Positions 43,045-54,540 of a stretch of DNA of 64,000 nucleotides are shown one piece after another. The stretch lies in assembly GCA_963854835.1 (NCBI GenBank), contig OY978530.1, positions 28,358,695 through 28,422,694 on the forward strand, read 5' to 3'. How positions within the stretch are numbered: position 1 is the stretch's first letter; each line of letters begins with the position of its first letter. A model generated the notes under the pieces. It was given only the letters and a program-made list of their open reading frames with translations, did no database searches and was not told the origin of the DNA. Source of the stretch: Megamerina dolium (taxonomy: Eukaryota; Arthropoda; Insecta; Diptera; Megamerinidae). A program made the translations under genes and the position numbers.

Positions 43045-43930
43045 GCGTTGAAACAGTAGATATTGGCAATAATTACGCAGAAAGAGAAGCATGGAGCAAA
43101 GAGAATTGCTTTTGCTAGATACCCCGCTAGATACCCCGCTGTCCGTAGCTCACCCTAACTGCAGCATTAATGGTATATCGATCTCGAAAAAAGAGCTTAT
43201 AAACGCGATCAAAAGACTCAACCCTAAAAAATCTCCAGGACGTGATAGGATTATAGGTTTAATGCTTTCCTCAATCAAGGAAAACTTCCCAAATTATCAT
43301 GATCTCCAAAGCTGGAAAAGATCCCACAAACGTCCCGTCCTACAGACCCATTACTATGTTATCAATTTGTTCAAAATTCTTTGAAAATTTGACAATAAAG
43401 CGCATTAGAAATGTAATTAACCACAAGAACATCATGCCTGAGCATCAGATTGGTTTCCGAGAGAAGCAGAGCATTATCGAGCAAGACACATACGAAAGAA
43501 AGCATTTACTCTTCTACAATACTTCTTGATATAATCCAGATGTTTGATAAGGTTTGGCATGAAGGACTTCCGCACAAATTAAAGAATATGTTGGCTTCCA
43601 ACATCTACATGTTACTGGAAAGCTACCTTTTAGGCCGGCAATTTGTGGTAAGACATAAATGCTTCACCTCAATGGAATACCCCATTCACGCTGGAGTACC
43701 ACTAGGCAACGTATTGGGGCCCATGCTTTATAGGTCATACAAAGCTGATTCGGGCACAAAATATCTCAAAATGCATATCGATCATAGACTCACATAGACA
43801 AAGCATATAAGTACCAAAGCAAGACAAATTAAGCTTAAAGTAAATGAATTGGGCTGGCTCCTAAACACACAGTCCAAGCTCAAACTAGACTATATAGTAC
43901 CACTTTATAAAGCTGTGTTTACACCAGCAT
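43045..43930 (+). pseudogene. Jockey-type LINE remnant B, internally deleted
   Basis: Reads 'ISISKKELINAIKRLNPKKS' and 'PGRDRIIGLMLSSIKENFPN' (43091-43384), then a deletion into 'MISKAGKDPTNVPSYRPITM', 'KFFENLTIKRIRNVINHKNI', 'FDKVWHEGLPHKLKNML' and 'GVPLGNVLGPMLYRSYKAD'. There the YADD-containing segment is skipped and 'KYLKMHIDHRLT' follows. This is the same deletion junction as remnant A (11.35-12.7 kb), and a shared TAG codon follows it. It retains a segment lost in A. Confidence 0.87.
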
Positions 43931-44244
43931 CAGAGTCTTGTCAACTGGCGTTGTCGATGCGTACGAAATGTTCTGCTTCTCAGTACCTTTTCTTTACCTG
44001 CACCTTGTCGCGGTAATTGGGCTTGCGTACACCCATGAGAGGCTGAGCTGTACCAACGGAGTACTTAGGTACTCCGGAAAAATTACCCATGTTGCAGAAA
44101 ACTGTCTGGAGATGTCTGACTAAGACAGCTACTTTCAAATCCAGAAGCGTCTGCCTCAGATTGAGACTGATCCCTGTGAGACGGCAGCTAATTCAGAGAC
44201 ATAACCTATCCATAACTGCTCATCTTCAATTGTGGCTTTCTTGA
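43931..44244. other. No gene seen
   Basis: Spacer between the Jockey remnant and the RTE tail; no feature recognised. Confidence 0.5.
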
Positions 44245-44294
44245 AGAGTATACTTACTTACTTACTTATGTGGCCATAACAACCGAATATCGAT

Positions 44295-45080
44295 TTAGGC
44301 CGAAAATAACATGCTTCGCCAGCCATCTCTGTTCTTTGCTAGCTGGCGCCAGTTAGAAATTCCAAGCGCCGTCAGGTTCTCCAGTACTTGGTCTTTCCAC
44401 CGGAGGTTTGGTCTTCCTCTTTTGCGTCGTCCTCCAGCGGGTTCCGAATATAACACCTTCTTAGCTGGAGCGTGTTCTTCCATTCGCTCGACATGACCTA
44501 GCCAGCGCAGCCGCTGGATTTTGATGCGCTTTACTATGTCAATATCGGCATACAGCTCGTACAGCTCATGGTTGTACCTTATTCGGTACTCGCCACCAAC
44601 GCAAATAGGTCCAAAGATCTTGCGTAGGACTTTTCTCTCGAAAACCCCAAGCATTCGCTCATCCGAGGTGGAAATTGTCCAGGATTCAGCGCCATATGTT
44701 AGGACAGACATGATGAGAGACTTGTAGAGTGTAGTTTTCGTTCTTCGAGAGAGGGCTCGACTTCTCAATTGCTTACTCAGCCCAAAGTAACACCTGTTAG
44801 CAAGAGTTATCCTACGCATGATCTCCAAGCTGACGTCATTACTGCTGTTAATGCTGGTTCCAAGATAGACAAAGTCCCTTACTACTTCAAAAGCGTAGTT
44901 GTCAACAGTGACGTGCTGTCCAAGACGCCGGGACTCTTTGTTTGTTGACACTAGATACTTCGTCTTGCCCTCGTTCACCGTGAGACCCATCCGACGCGAC
45001 CCTCTTTCCAACTCTGAGAATGCTGCACTGACTGCTCGCGTGTTCATGCCGATTATATCAATATCGTCATATGTTAGCAT
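44295..45080 (-). pseudogene. RTE LINE copy 1, RT end and C-terminal domain
   Basis: A 261-codon open frame on the minus strand. It begins in the middle of the RT catalytic box: the YADD codons are split by an 8-bp insertion (TAACATAT) that shifts frame. Then 'ELERGSRRMGLTVNEGKTKY', 'FVYLGTSINSSNDVSLEIMR', 'KSLIMSVLTYGAESWTIS' and the RTE-specific tail with 'RIQRLRWLGHVERM'-type and 'LAKNRDGWRSML' motifs. Confidence 0.92.
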
Positions 45081-45341
45081 ACGCTAACAGCATGACACTT
45101 TTGTTGAAGATAGTGCCATTATGTCGTAGATCAGCAGCTCGTATTATTTTCTCCATAATAAGATTGAAGAAGTCGCACGATAACGAATCACCTTGTCTGA
45201 AACCCCGTTCGGTATTAAACGGTGCGGAGAGGTCCTTCCCAATTTTCAATGCACAACGGGAGTTATGCAGTGTCATTCTACAAAGTCGAATGAGCTTTGC
45301 AGGAATACCGAACTCAGACATTGTTGCGTAGAGGTAATCCC
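45081..45341 (-). pseudogene. RTE LINE copy 1, RT palm
   Basis: A short minus-strand frame with 'EFGIPAKLIRLCRMTL', 'FNTERGFRQGDSLSCDFFNL' and 'MLLAYA'. It lies between the frameshift near 45342 and the one in the catalytic box. Confidence 0.9.
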
Positions 45342-47195
45342 TTACCGGACTGTCGAAAGCGGCTTTATAATCAACAAATAGGTGGTGTGTGTCGATCTGT
45401 TTTTCTTGGGTCTTCTCCAGGATTTAGCGCAGTGTGAAATCTGGTCCTTATCTGGTCTGAAGCCACACTGATAAGGTCCAATCAGGTTGCTGAGCATAGG
45501 CTTCAACCTTTCACACAGTACGCTCGATAGAACATTGTACGCGATGCTCAGGAGACTTATTCCACGGTAGTTGGCGCAAATTGTGAGGTCTCCTTTTTTA
45601 TGTACAGGACAGAGAACACTGAGCCTCCAATCATCAGGCATGCTTTCATCCGACCATATTCTGCTTATGAGCTGGTGCATGCGGGTGAGCAGCTCATCGC
45701 CTCCGGTCTTAAACAACTCGGCAGGCAGGCCATCAGCACCTGCAGCTTTGTTGTTCTTCAGCCTTAAAATGGCCGTTTCAACCTCGTCATAGTCGGGTGG
45801 TGGTACATCAACACCATCATCTGTAATTGGGGTTATCGGGCATTCTCCTCCACTGGCGGAATTGTTCGTAGCATCGCCATTCAGTAACGTGGAGAAGTGT
45901 TCCCTCCATAGGCTCAGTACACTCTGGACATCCGTAACCAGATTCCCATTTCCATCACGACAAGAAGAGGCTCCGGGATTTAAACCTCCACTCAGGCGCT
46001 TGATCTTTTCAAAGAATTTTCGAGTCTCATTCTTGTCGGTACACATCTCTATCTCCTCACACTCGCGTCTTTCCAACACCCTCTTCTTGCGCCTGAAAAA
46101 ACGTCTCTCTGCACTCCTTTTCTCTCTATACCGCTCCTTAACAGCTCGCGTTACGCCTGCACGCAGGGTTTTTCTGTAGGCGGCGTCTTTCTCTGCGGTA
46201 GCGTCGCGACACTCCTGATCATACCACTCATTCCTCAGAGGCCGGTAGTAACCGATTACCTCCTCGGCAGCAGTAGTCATGGAGTGGGATATATGTGTCC
46301 ACCGTGCGCATGTATCATCAAGTGGGGGAGTGTTCTGCATAAGCAGATCCGATAGTCGAGTGGAAAATGCACCTGCTGTCTCTGGTGATCGCAGCTTACT
46401 GACGTAGTGATCCGAGTCGATGTTGGCACCACGTATCGATTTCACGTCCATCACACTGGAAGCATGCCTTCCGTCAATCACCACATGATCAATTTGGTTT
46501 CTTGTTCTTTGATCTGGAGACAGCCATGTCGCTTTGTGGATGTCGAGATGCTGGAATCTGGTACCACCAATTACCATGTTTCGTGCTGCGGCGAAGTCGA
46601 TCAGCCTCATTCCGTTATCGGAGGTGTTCTGGTGGAGGCTGAATTTTCCGACAGTTGGACCAAAGGTACCTTCCTTGCCCACCCTGGCATTAAAGTCGCC
46701 AAGCACGATTTTGATATCGTGGCGGGGGCAGCGGTCATAAGCTTCTTCGAGGCGCTGAGAGAAGCTCTCCTTGGTCACATTGTCCTTCTCATCCGTCGGA
46801 GCGTGGGCACATATAAGGCTGATGTTGAAGAATTTCGCCTTGATGCGGATTGTGGCCAGCCGTTCGTTCACAGGCGTGAACTGTGAGACAAGATGTCGTA
46901 GTCTCTTGCTGACCAAAAATCCACATCCTAATTCGTGCCTTTCAGCATGGCAACTGTAGTAGATGTCACAGGACGCTCTTTTGGAGCAGCCCTGTCCTGT
47001 CCATCGCATTTCCTGGAAAGCGGTGATGTCAGCTCTGTATTTTTCGAGGACATCAACCAGCTGGATAGAGGCACCCTCCCTATAAAGGGATCGGACATTC
47101 CAGGTGCATATCCGTAAATCGGTGACGTTTTTTCGTTTGAGGGGGTCATCAACAAAAGCGGTAGTCCTTATCCGAGGCATATTTGTTTTTTTCAT
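45342..47195 (-). CDS. RTE LINE copy 1: endonuclease and RT fingers, 617-residue open frame
   Basis: The longest LINE frame in the window. APE-type endonuclease: 'LRICTWNVRSLYREGASI' (N), 'ADITAFQEMRW' (E), 'LICAHAPTDE', 'DIKIVLGDFNARVGKEG' (D, N), 'NQIDHVVIDGRHASSV' (D-H) and 'NIDSDHYVSKL' (S-D-H). A basic linker ('KERYREKRSAERRFFRRKKR') follows, then RT fingers ('ILRLKNNKAAGADGLPAELF', 'SVLCPVHKKGDLTICANYRG', 'LIGPYQCGFRPDKD'). After that a small deletion shifts the frame and it ends 35 codons later. Host proteins called craniofacial development protein 2 share this endonuclease because they derive from RTE/BovB; this one is the LINE itself. Confidence 0.92.
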   Translation of the reverse strand: MKKTNMPRIRTTAFVDDPLKRKNVTDLRICTWNVRSLYREGASIQLVDVLEKYRADITAFQEMRWTGQGCSKRASCDIYYSCHAERHELGCGFLVSKRLRHLVSQFTPVNERLATIRIKAKFFNISLICAHAPTDEKDNVTKESFSQRLEEAYDRCPRHDIKIVLGDFNARVGKEGTFGPTVGKFSLHQNTSDNGMRLIDFAAARNMVIGGTRFQHLDIHKATWLSPDQRTRNQIDHVVIDGRHASSVMDVKSIRGANIDSDHYVSKLRSPETAGAFSTRLSDLLMQNTPPLDDTCARWTHISHSMTTAAEEVIGYYRPLRNEWYDQECRDATAEKDAAYRKTLRAGVTRAVKERYREKRSAERRFFRRKKRVLERRECEEIEMCTDKNETRKFFEKIKRLSGGLNPGASSCRDGNGNLVTDVQSVLSLWREHFSTLLNGDATNNSASGGECPITPITDDGVDVPPPDYDEVETAILRLKNNKAAGADGLPAELFKTGGDELLTRMHQLISRIWSDESMPDDWRLSVLCPVHKKGDLTICANYRGISLLSIAYNVLSSVLCERLKPMLSNLIGPYQCGFRPDKDQISHCAKSWRRPKKNRSTHTTYLLIIKPLSTVR

Positions 47196-47345
47196 TGGGG
47201 GGGTTTTTTATGTGGCGGGTCCCAAACCCAACGCACAACCTCTAACCGAGGAGATTTTCGCCACTCACTTCAGCCGCCTCCCAGCGGGTGCCAGGAAGAC
47301 GTTGCCCGGTGGTCGCCACATGGAGGGCCCCCATTAATAATAATG

Positions 47346-47500
47346 AAAGCGCCATCACAGAGTAAGCAGAGCAAGCTATATGACTACCCCTCATTAACAA
47401 ATAAAGGTATCATCACATAGCGCTCAGATCAAACTACATGACAGCCAGCGAGTTGACTTGCGATGAGTTCAACAAGGATTGCGCTAGCCCCACCTGGTTG
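47346..47500. other. Junction between LINEs, two similar 50-bp stretches
   Basis: 'gcgccatcacagagtaagca' and 'ggtatcatcacatagcgctc', each followed by 'cta(t/c)atgac', look like a degenerate tandem pair. Nothing coding. Confidence 0.4.
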
Positions 47501-48840
47501 AGGCAGTTAGACACGTTACCTTGCGAAAACACCACCAGACCACCACCAGAGTATAAAGAGGGCAAAAACCCATAAAGTGAAGTGAAGTGAAGAGGTGGGC
47601 AAGACAAGAACCAGTGCACTCAGTCAAACAACCATTGTATACAAACCCAGAAACAGAAAAGAAAATAGAAGGAAATGACATAAAAAGAATAACAGAAATA
47701 AGCCAGCTTCGCCTCCTTCGGGATCCGATGATCCAATGGAAGCAAATCAAGTAAGGCATTTAGCGAGTCACCAGAGTTGGAGCTCATAACACCATTTATG
47801 TCTAGGCATATACTTCTTTGTAGTCTATTCAGAGAAGAAGCAGCGGATTTTACCACATTTCTGCGCCACCACAACACATACACATACGTCACAATGGGTC
47901 ACAGGTGTACATCCAATACACCATTGCCGGTTTTAAAGCCCAAGTTTTGCCAAAAGCCCTCTTGCACGGTCAAAAAACTTTTGGTGCTTTAGAGGTTTTC
48001 TGTTCAACATGAATCTTCCAAGAAAGCTTATTATCTAGGATGACTCCCAAATATTCACCTCTTTTGAGGTTGACAGAAAGAAGCCATACAATTTGAGTTT
48101 CCTGGTAAAATGCATATGTGTGCTTTTACCAGGATAAACGGAGAGAACTTGCAAATCGCACCAATTCTCAATATTGTACAGAACTCTATGCATTTTGACG
48201 CAAATCATTCTTAGCGACCTTCCTGAGATTAAAAAACACGTCATCAGCATACGTTTGAACATGTATACCAAAATTAAAGAGAGCACACAACGAAGCACCA
48301 GAGAAGAGGAGAAACTACACCCACTTGGGGGCATTCTCTCTCAACATCATCCATGTCGTTACCATTGTGTTGTCTCTCTCTTTCTCTAATAAGCAACAGT
48401 TTGGATAGCATGGCGTAAATCCATCGAGTAACGACTTCATCAACACCATGCCTTTTGGGTAAGCAACACATGGAGTTAAAGGTAGCATTGTCGAAAGCAC
48501 CCTCAATGTAAACAAATAACCCCAGAGTGCAAATACTTGCTTCCAACCCCTCCTCCACTATGGTGAAATAGGCGCGAAGAGCTGATTCACAGGACCTTCC
48601 ACTCTGAGAGGCATCTTGCCAAACACTTAAGAGATTAAGGCTAAGTATCTCCGCTCTAATGTACTTTTCAACCATGGGCTCCAGACTTTTAAGCCGAACC
48701 GAAGTCAAGCTTATAGGCCTGAACATTTTTGCCAATTAGTAGTCATCCCTTCCCGGCTTAGGAATAAATACTACCTTGACAGAGCGCCAAACGTGTGGTA
48801 TGTACCCGTCCGTCTTCGGCTGTCAGTCACTCAGGGGACC
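47500..48840 (-). pseudogene. LOA-like LINE copy 2, RT and C-terminal region
   Basis: On the minus strand: 'FRPISLTSVRLKSLEPMVEK', 'CESALRAYFTIVEEGLEASI', 'LGLFVYIEGAFDNATFN' and 'CPQVGVVSPLLWCFVV' (48274-48840). The catalytic box near 48250 still reads 'TYADDVFF', in another frame than the rest. 48035-48334 is a broken thumb, and 47620-47892 shows 'LNRLQRSICLDINGVMSSNS' and 'LLDLLPLDHRIPKEAKLA', a region typical of LOA/R1-group C-termini. Same family as 34.5-37.4 kb. Confidence 0.82.
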
Positions 48841-48849
48841 AACATGTAC

Positions 48850-49380
48850 TTGGAAATATGCCGCTATTGAGTTTCTAACGAAACTCTGGAGTAGCATCTC
48901 CACGTAGTGACGGCTGGTAGCGGCTACATGTTTGGCAACTAATGGGACCTAAGGAGGCCATATCTTTCGCCTGGTATGCGGCTGGCTAATATAGGCAGGC
49001 GGAGGGAGTAAACCCTCTTAATAAGACGAACAAAACCAAAGAACTCTCCCCTAACTCAGGGTGTTATCTGACCCGTGATAAACAGGAATCGTAGGGATGT
49101 CTCCAGACTGACGGCAGTCATCACTGGATTCTGGCTCATCGGAGACCAGGCAGCTAGAATGGGAACTCATCATAACGTTCACTGTCACAGCTGCAATCAA
49201 GCAGAAAAAAGGGAAACTGTTTCCCATTTCCTCTGCGAACGCCCAGCTCTCTGGAAACAGAGAATGGATACCTTAGGTAAACCACTTTTCAGCAATCTCG
49301 CAGAGTTAGCTAAAACAAACATCAACGCCTTACAGAGGCTTCTAATGTGCACGGACTGGATATAACCGAGCTGTTAAAAA
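48850..49380 (+). pseudogene. LOA/R1-group LINE C-terminal zinc-finger fragment, opposite strand
   Basis: The frame 49075-49365 on the plus strand has 'RDVSRLTAVITGFWLIGDQA' and 'CHSCNQAEKRETVSHFLCER' (C-x2-C...H...C, the zinc finger at the end of many R1/LOA-group ORF2 proteins), ending soon after. It sits between two minus-strand pieces of LOA-like copy 2. Confidence 0.75.
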
Positions 49381-49384
49381 CCGA

Positions 49385-49838
49385 ATAAACAGTTGGAAAC
49401 AAGGATGTGGCAACAAAATTGAAGTTTTGAAAGCTCGGCGTTCCACCAAGGGACCGCTTTTCGCTGTCTGCTTCTACGTTCCGGACACGCCATCTCATAA
49501 TATTGATTAAGACTCGCCCTAAAGATCTATATGCTTCCTCAATAGATTATACGGTCCGGAGCTTAGCAACGACGGAAATCCTTTCTTCGAGAAGACTGCA
49601 GTATCGTGTCCAATCCGCTCTAAGAAAGTTCTGACATCCGGGAACCAGATCAAATTCAACCGCAAGTCGAAACTCTATATAGCTATCTGACAAGGAGTCA
49701 TCATCTAGGATTCGCCAGCCACTGATCTAGTCGGCTATCAAGCTATTTGATAGAATCAGATCAATGACTTCTTATCTCCTGCCAGCCACAAAAGTCGGGC
49801 TGTTGCCAACATTATGTATGACTAGTTTTTCAGACAGT
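49385..49838 (-). pseudogene. LOA-like LINE copy 2, endonuclease end and linker
   Basis: Minus-strand broken frames match 35.7-36.5 kb of copy 1: 'NVGNSPTFVAGRR', 'SLIADQISGWRILDDDSLSD' and 'RWRVRNVEADSEKRSLGGT'. It is cut at 49838 by LTR X. Confidence 0.75.
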
Positions 49839-50560
49839 TGTTGGGAGCCAAAATATGCAATATGCACATATACACATATACATATTTTGCCTCGCGTCAT
49901 ATTTCCCGAAATTGTGAACTACATATTTATTCATACACATACCAACATTGCCCGAAGTTGTGATATACATAATCCATATTAATATTACTTATAATTGTGG
50001 AAAGCCAGAACATTGAGCCAACAGTTGTAGTTGGGTGTGAAAAAGCTGACAAAGCACTTTCCCACACAATTCGTAGTTCTACACTTTCGTAAGCATACCT
50101 GTGTAAGCATACATGTTTAGCCATTCCATAATAACTAAAATCACGTGGACTACTCATGTGTGTGAATATCAAAAAGTTGCTTTCTCACATAATGGGTACA
50201 TACATACACACATGTGGAGTGCAGCGATCGTGATGTGAATATATTATTATATGATATATGTTAATATGTGGATAGATCGATATGTAGATAGTATTAGAAA
50301 AATGATATATAAGATGCCAGCTTACAGAATGCAGTAGCTTTTCAGTTGTGAGTCTTGATCTAAGTTGTGAAGTGTTAGCGTGTAAGAAATTATAAAATAC
50401 TGCAATCGTTACGAATCCCTCCAGTATTAGTGTAAAAGTGTAAAATTGTAAATTAATACCAGGAATAAAGTGAAGACCTAAAATCGGAAGTATCGTATAA
50501 TTAACCCTGTTTTATTTCAGATAACCAGTGTCATAGTCTCGAAAGATATTTATGAGCAAA
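49839..50560 (+). repeat. LTR X copy 2
   Basis: Starts TGTTGGGAGCCAAAATATG and parallels 25034-25735, including the 'tcgtataattaa(c/t)' and 'ttatttcag' blocks and the downstream 'ccagtgtcatagtctcgaaa'. There is no polypurine tract upstream, so it is a 5' LTR scrap or a solo LTR. It lacks the tandem 27-bp duplication. Confidence 0.8.
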
Positions 50561-50587
50561 TAGTGTTCTGGAAATTCGCATCACATC

Positions 50588-51683
50588 CTACTTACTTACT
50601 TACTTACTTATATGGCCATAACAACCGAATATTGGTTCTCCAGTACTTGGTCTTTCCACCGGAGGTTAGGTCTTCTTCTTTTGCGTCGTCCTCCAGCGGG
50701 CTACGAATATAACACCTTCTTAGTTGGAGCGTGTTCTTCCATTCACTCGACATGACCTAGCCGCTGGATTTTGATGCACTTTACTATGTCAATATCGGCA
50801 TACAGCTCGTACAGCTCATGGTTGTACCTTATTCGGTACTCGCCACCAACGCAAATAGGTCCAAAGTTCTTGCGTAGGACTTTTCTCTCGAAAACTCCAA
50901 GCATTCGCTCATCCGAGGTGGAAATTGTCCAGGCTTCAGCGCCATATGTTAGGACAGGAATGATGAGAGACTTGTAGCGTGTAGTTTTCGTTCTTCGAGA
51001 GAGGGCTCGACTTCTCAATTGCTTACTTAGCCCAAAGTAGCACCTGTTTGCAAGAGTGATCCTTCGCATGATCTCCAGGCTGACGTCATTACACTTGTTG
51101 ATGCTGGTTCCAAGATAGACAAAGTCCCTTACTACTTCAAAAGCGTAGTTGTCAACAGTGACGTGCTATCCAAGACGCCGGGACTCTTTGTTTGTTGACA
51201 CTAGATACTTCGTTTTAGCCTCGTACACCGTAAGACCCATCCGACGGGACTCTCTTTCTAACTCTGAGAATGCTGCAATAACTGCTCGCGTGTTCGGCAT
51301 ACGCCAACAGCATGACACTTTTGTTGAAGATAGTGCCATTATGTCGTAGATCAGCAGCTCGTGTTATTTTCTTCATAATAAGATTGAAGAAGTCGCACTG
51401 TAACGAATCACTTTGTCTGAAACCCCGTTCGGTATTAAACGGTGAGGAGAGGTCCTTCCCAATTTTCACTGCACAACGGGAGTTATGAAGTGTCATTCTA
51501 CAAAGTCGAATGAGCTTTGCAGGAATACTGAACTCAGGCATTGTTGCGTAGAGGTAATCCTTTACCGGACAGTCGAAAGCGGCTTTATAATCAACAAATA
51601 GATGGTGTGTGTCGATCTGTTTTTCTTGGGTCTTCTCCAGGATTTGGCGTAGTGTGAAAATCTGGTCAATGATAGATTTACCA
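50588..51683 (-). pseudogene. RTE-type LINE copy 2, 5' truncated
   Basis: The (TAAG)n tail at about 50588-50612 is followed on the minus strand by the C-terminal domain (50743-51069: 'RITLANRCYFGLSKQLRSRA', 'YKSLIIPVLTYGAEAWTIS'), the thumb and the palm (51215-51541: 'IPAKLIRLCRMTLHNSRCAV', 'FNTERGFRQSDSLQCDFFN'). The YADD region is deleted: 'LLAYAE' runs straight into what lies about 27 bp further in copy 1. The very end of the C-terminus is also shortened (about 50 bp missing near 50625). It stops at 51683 against an LTR X scrap. Confidence 0.9.
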
Positions 51684-51853
<170 letters not shown>

Positions 51854-52328
51854 AGTTAAGGCACGTTGCCTTTAACGTGAATATTTCCTATTCTACATTT
51901 TGCGATACCTAAAACTTCAGACGAAACTTAATACCCTTTTTCCTTTATCTTTAAATTTTCGAGTTTTTCTGCTGAAGCTGCATCCCATGCGCGCTTCAGC
52001 TTTTGTTAATATTAAATGCATTGTTTTTGTATTTGGCTTAGCACAAGTGCATTTGAACGCAAATATGCCATGCCCGACCTACTTCTAACTATTTTGCTGA
52101 ATCGACGTCTGGCCGATATTTTTAATTCTTGAGCAGTGAACAGCGATGTTGGCTTCACTTCCAAAAAATATAAAATTATGTTAGTTAGTCTAAAATTGGA
52201 TTCAAGCCTGCAGTACGCGAGTTAAGTAATAACGTTAAGTTATAATACTTGTCGAGAAGGGTTGAGTAAAAACCAAGTCTGTTCAAAAGGAATTAATTTT
52301 ATTTTCAAAAGATAAATATAATCTTAAT
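51854..52328 (+). repeat. Gypsy C 5' LTR
   Basis: 475 bp, starting AGTTAAGGCACG and ending just before the PBS. The first 140 bp recur at 58359-58504 with few differences, which fixes the start. Confidence 0.9.
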
Positions 52329-52340
52329 TGGCGCCCAACG
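52329..52340 (+). other. Primer-binding site, tRNA-Lys type
   Basis: TGGCGCCCAACG directly after the LTR, the primer site known from gypsy. Confidence 0.9.
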
Positions 52341-53068
52341 TTAAAAACCCGTTGTCCTGTGAAAAATTAAAAAAAAAAATAAATTAAAGAACTTATAATC
52401 TTGAAAAACCAAAATAAAAATCTTCGAAAATCGAAAATTCTGCAATATTAAAAACCATATCAGAAAATTTTGTTTTCTATAAATAAGAAATTAAAAAATT
52501 TAAGGGTCAACCAAGCATCCGGATACCATAGCAAATCCAAAAGAAGATCCTACACGAATCCTATTACTCGAAGTTCGACTCCGCAGCGGAACAACTACAA
52601 CAACAACGGTGTGCAGTAATCATTATACTGGTCAACCAATATGTTAGCTCTAATGTAAGTGCGTAATCTCGTTCTCTATGATCAATAAAATTACCGTGAG
52701 CAAAAATTTAAATTTTTTGAACCATAACTTTTATTTTATATTTTCCAAATTAAAATTTGTTAATTTTCAATAATTTTTTTTTTCCCAAAAGTTATATAAA
52801 ACAAACCTAAATGTATCTCTTATTTTTAAGCAAAAGTGAAAAAATGTAAAATTACAAAAATAGTGAATCAAACTAATAAGTAATTTTCAGTGATAAAAAT
52901 TAAATTGTGAAATTTAAATATCTTCTCTTTAAAATAAAGGTTAAAAGATTCACATTTAAAACAATAAGGAAGAACCAAAACTTGTTAACTTTTGAATAAA
53001 GCGAATATCTGAGTATAAGCTAAGAAGAATTGAGTCTGTGGATTGTCTTTATTGCTTTCCCAAATCTA
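52341..53068 (+). other. Gypsy C leader
   Basis: About 730 bp of AT-rich untranslated leader between the PBS and gag. In gypsy this stretch carries insulator-like Su(Hw) sites; I see no clear cluster of such sites here. Confidence 0.6.
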
Positions 53069-54540
53069 ATGCAAAAACCAGAAGCTGTTGAAGAGGCTGA
53101 AGGACTTCTGGCTAGATTAGAATCATTAAGGATTTCTGACGAAGCAAAGGTTATGACAAACACAATGAATTCCGAAAATTTATAAATACTTTTAAATACT
53201 GCAATTCAACAGGCAGTCCAGAAAACTAAACAGGACTTTCAAGCGACAATAAACGACTTGACTAGACGACTTGATTCTTTAAATCCATCTTCCACAGTAG
53301 AAGAATACAGGGACATACAGATTCTTCCAAACGTCCAGTACGAAGAGACGCTCGACATTGTTAAATCGGTGCCGGAATTTAAGGGCGATCCCAACAGATA
53401 CGTTTCCTGGCGCCAAGCTGCTATCACAGCACACAAACTATTCCAACCGTATTTAGGAAGCTCAAAATATTATCAGGCCGTAGCGATACTGAGAAATAAA
53501 GTAGTAGGAAACGTGGATGCCGCGTTAAGCGCGTACAACACAGTGCTGAATCTTAAAGAAATTATAGCACGACTAGACTTCACGTATGCGGATAAAAAGT
53601 CTATATTTATATTGGAGCAAGAGCTCTCCACGCTTAGGCAAGCGCAGAAAACGTTTACTCAATTTTATGATGAGGTGGAGCGCAAATTAACGGCCATTAT
53701 TAATAAAGTCATAATGTCTAATGAGGGAAATCCTTCCTTAATTCAATCTTTGACCCAGAAGTATCGTCAGGACGCACTGCGAATCTTGTTTCAGGCTTGA
53801 GAAGGCCGCTTTGTGACACACTCTTCTCCTGTAAGCCGTTGGACTTGCCAACAGCCTTGGTACTGGCTCAGGAACTTGAAACGAATCAGAATCGTTATCA
53901 TTTTGCCACTATTTATAACAGCGGACTATATAAAATTACACCTAGCCAGCCAGGTCTTGGACAAAATATTCTCAATACTCCAGTCACACAAAGCTTGTGG
54001 CAAACACGTAACAACGGGAACCCTGCCCAAGTTCGGGCTTTTGCAAACAATTTCGGTTTGCCTGACTCATCTCATCTTCAAAACCGACAACAGCAACTTT
54101 ATAATCCATCCTACCGTAATTTTGTCCCAAACAACAATTTCCAAACACGTCCGAATCTCAGTCATCCTATTCAAAACCCCACCTTTCAACCCCGATCAAA
54201 CCTCCATAATCCCGAACAAATACCACAACCTCCCACCCTGTCCCTTGATACAGACGTAAGTATGCGCACAGCCAGACCTAACAATTTTCATGACCTTCAA
54301 GCACAGAAGAGAACATCAAACTCCGATTGTTACAATCCCAGAAAAACCCAGAGGATTAATATCCTCGGGCATGACACTCAGCCAATAGATGGAGAAACAG
54401 AAAAAGGTTGCTCTATAGAAAATGTGGAATTTTCAAATGACCAAATACAACAAGAACAGATAGCTCAGGACTTGACCTTTGAAGACGAAATTAATTTTTT
54501 AGAGGAAAGTCACTTCTCCCCTACATTGAACGAGCAATAG
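53069..54540 (+). pseudogene. gag: Gypsy C gag, broken
   Basis: ATG at 53069, read through 'EAEGLLARLESLRISDEAKV' to an in-frame TAA at 53183. The same frame resumes with 'QAVQKTKQDFQATIND' and runs to 53800 with capsid-like sequence ('VPEFKGDPNRYVSWRQAAIT', 'VVGNVDAALSAYNTVLNL', 'QKTFTQFYDEVERKLTAIIN'). A frameshift near 53790 moves it to the frame 53797-54540, rich in Asn, Gln and Pro as usual for errantivirus gag, which has no zinc knuckle. It ends in the acidic 'EDEINFLEESHFSP' stretch overlapping pol. Confidence 0.88.

Larger units (their letters stand above)
44245..47345 (-). mobile_element. RTE-type LINE copy 1, near full length
   Basis: About 3.1 kb, clearly more GC-rich than its surroundings, with a GC-rich leader (47200-47340), endonuclease, RT and the RTE C-terminal domain. 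It ends in a (TAAG)n tail (44248-44268). A 5'-truncated second copy, with the same kind of tail, is at 50588-51683. Confidence 0.9.

Noticed and set aside
46407..46886. Plus-strand ORF of 159 codons
   Set aside because: Antisense shadow of the RTE endonuclease frame, where motifs are unmistakable. Other plus-strand ORFs from 44311 to 47337 are rejected for the same reason.
45342..47195. A host gene like craniofacial development protein 2
   Set aside because: Annotation pipelines give that name to RTE endonucleases. The frame continues into RT and lies in an element with leader and (TAAG)n tail.
52341..53068. Su(Hw) insulator cluster in the gypsy leader
   Set aside because: Expected from Drosophila gypsy, but I could not find a convincing repeated site by eye.
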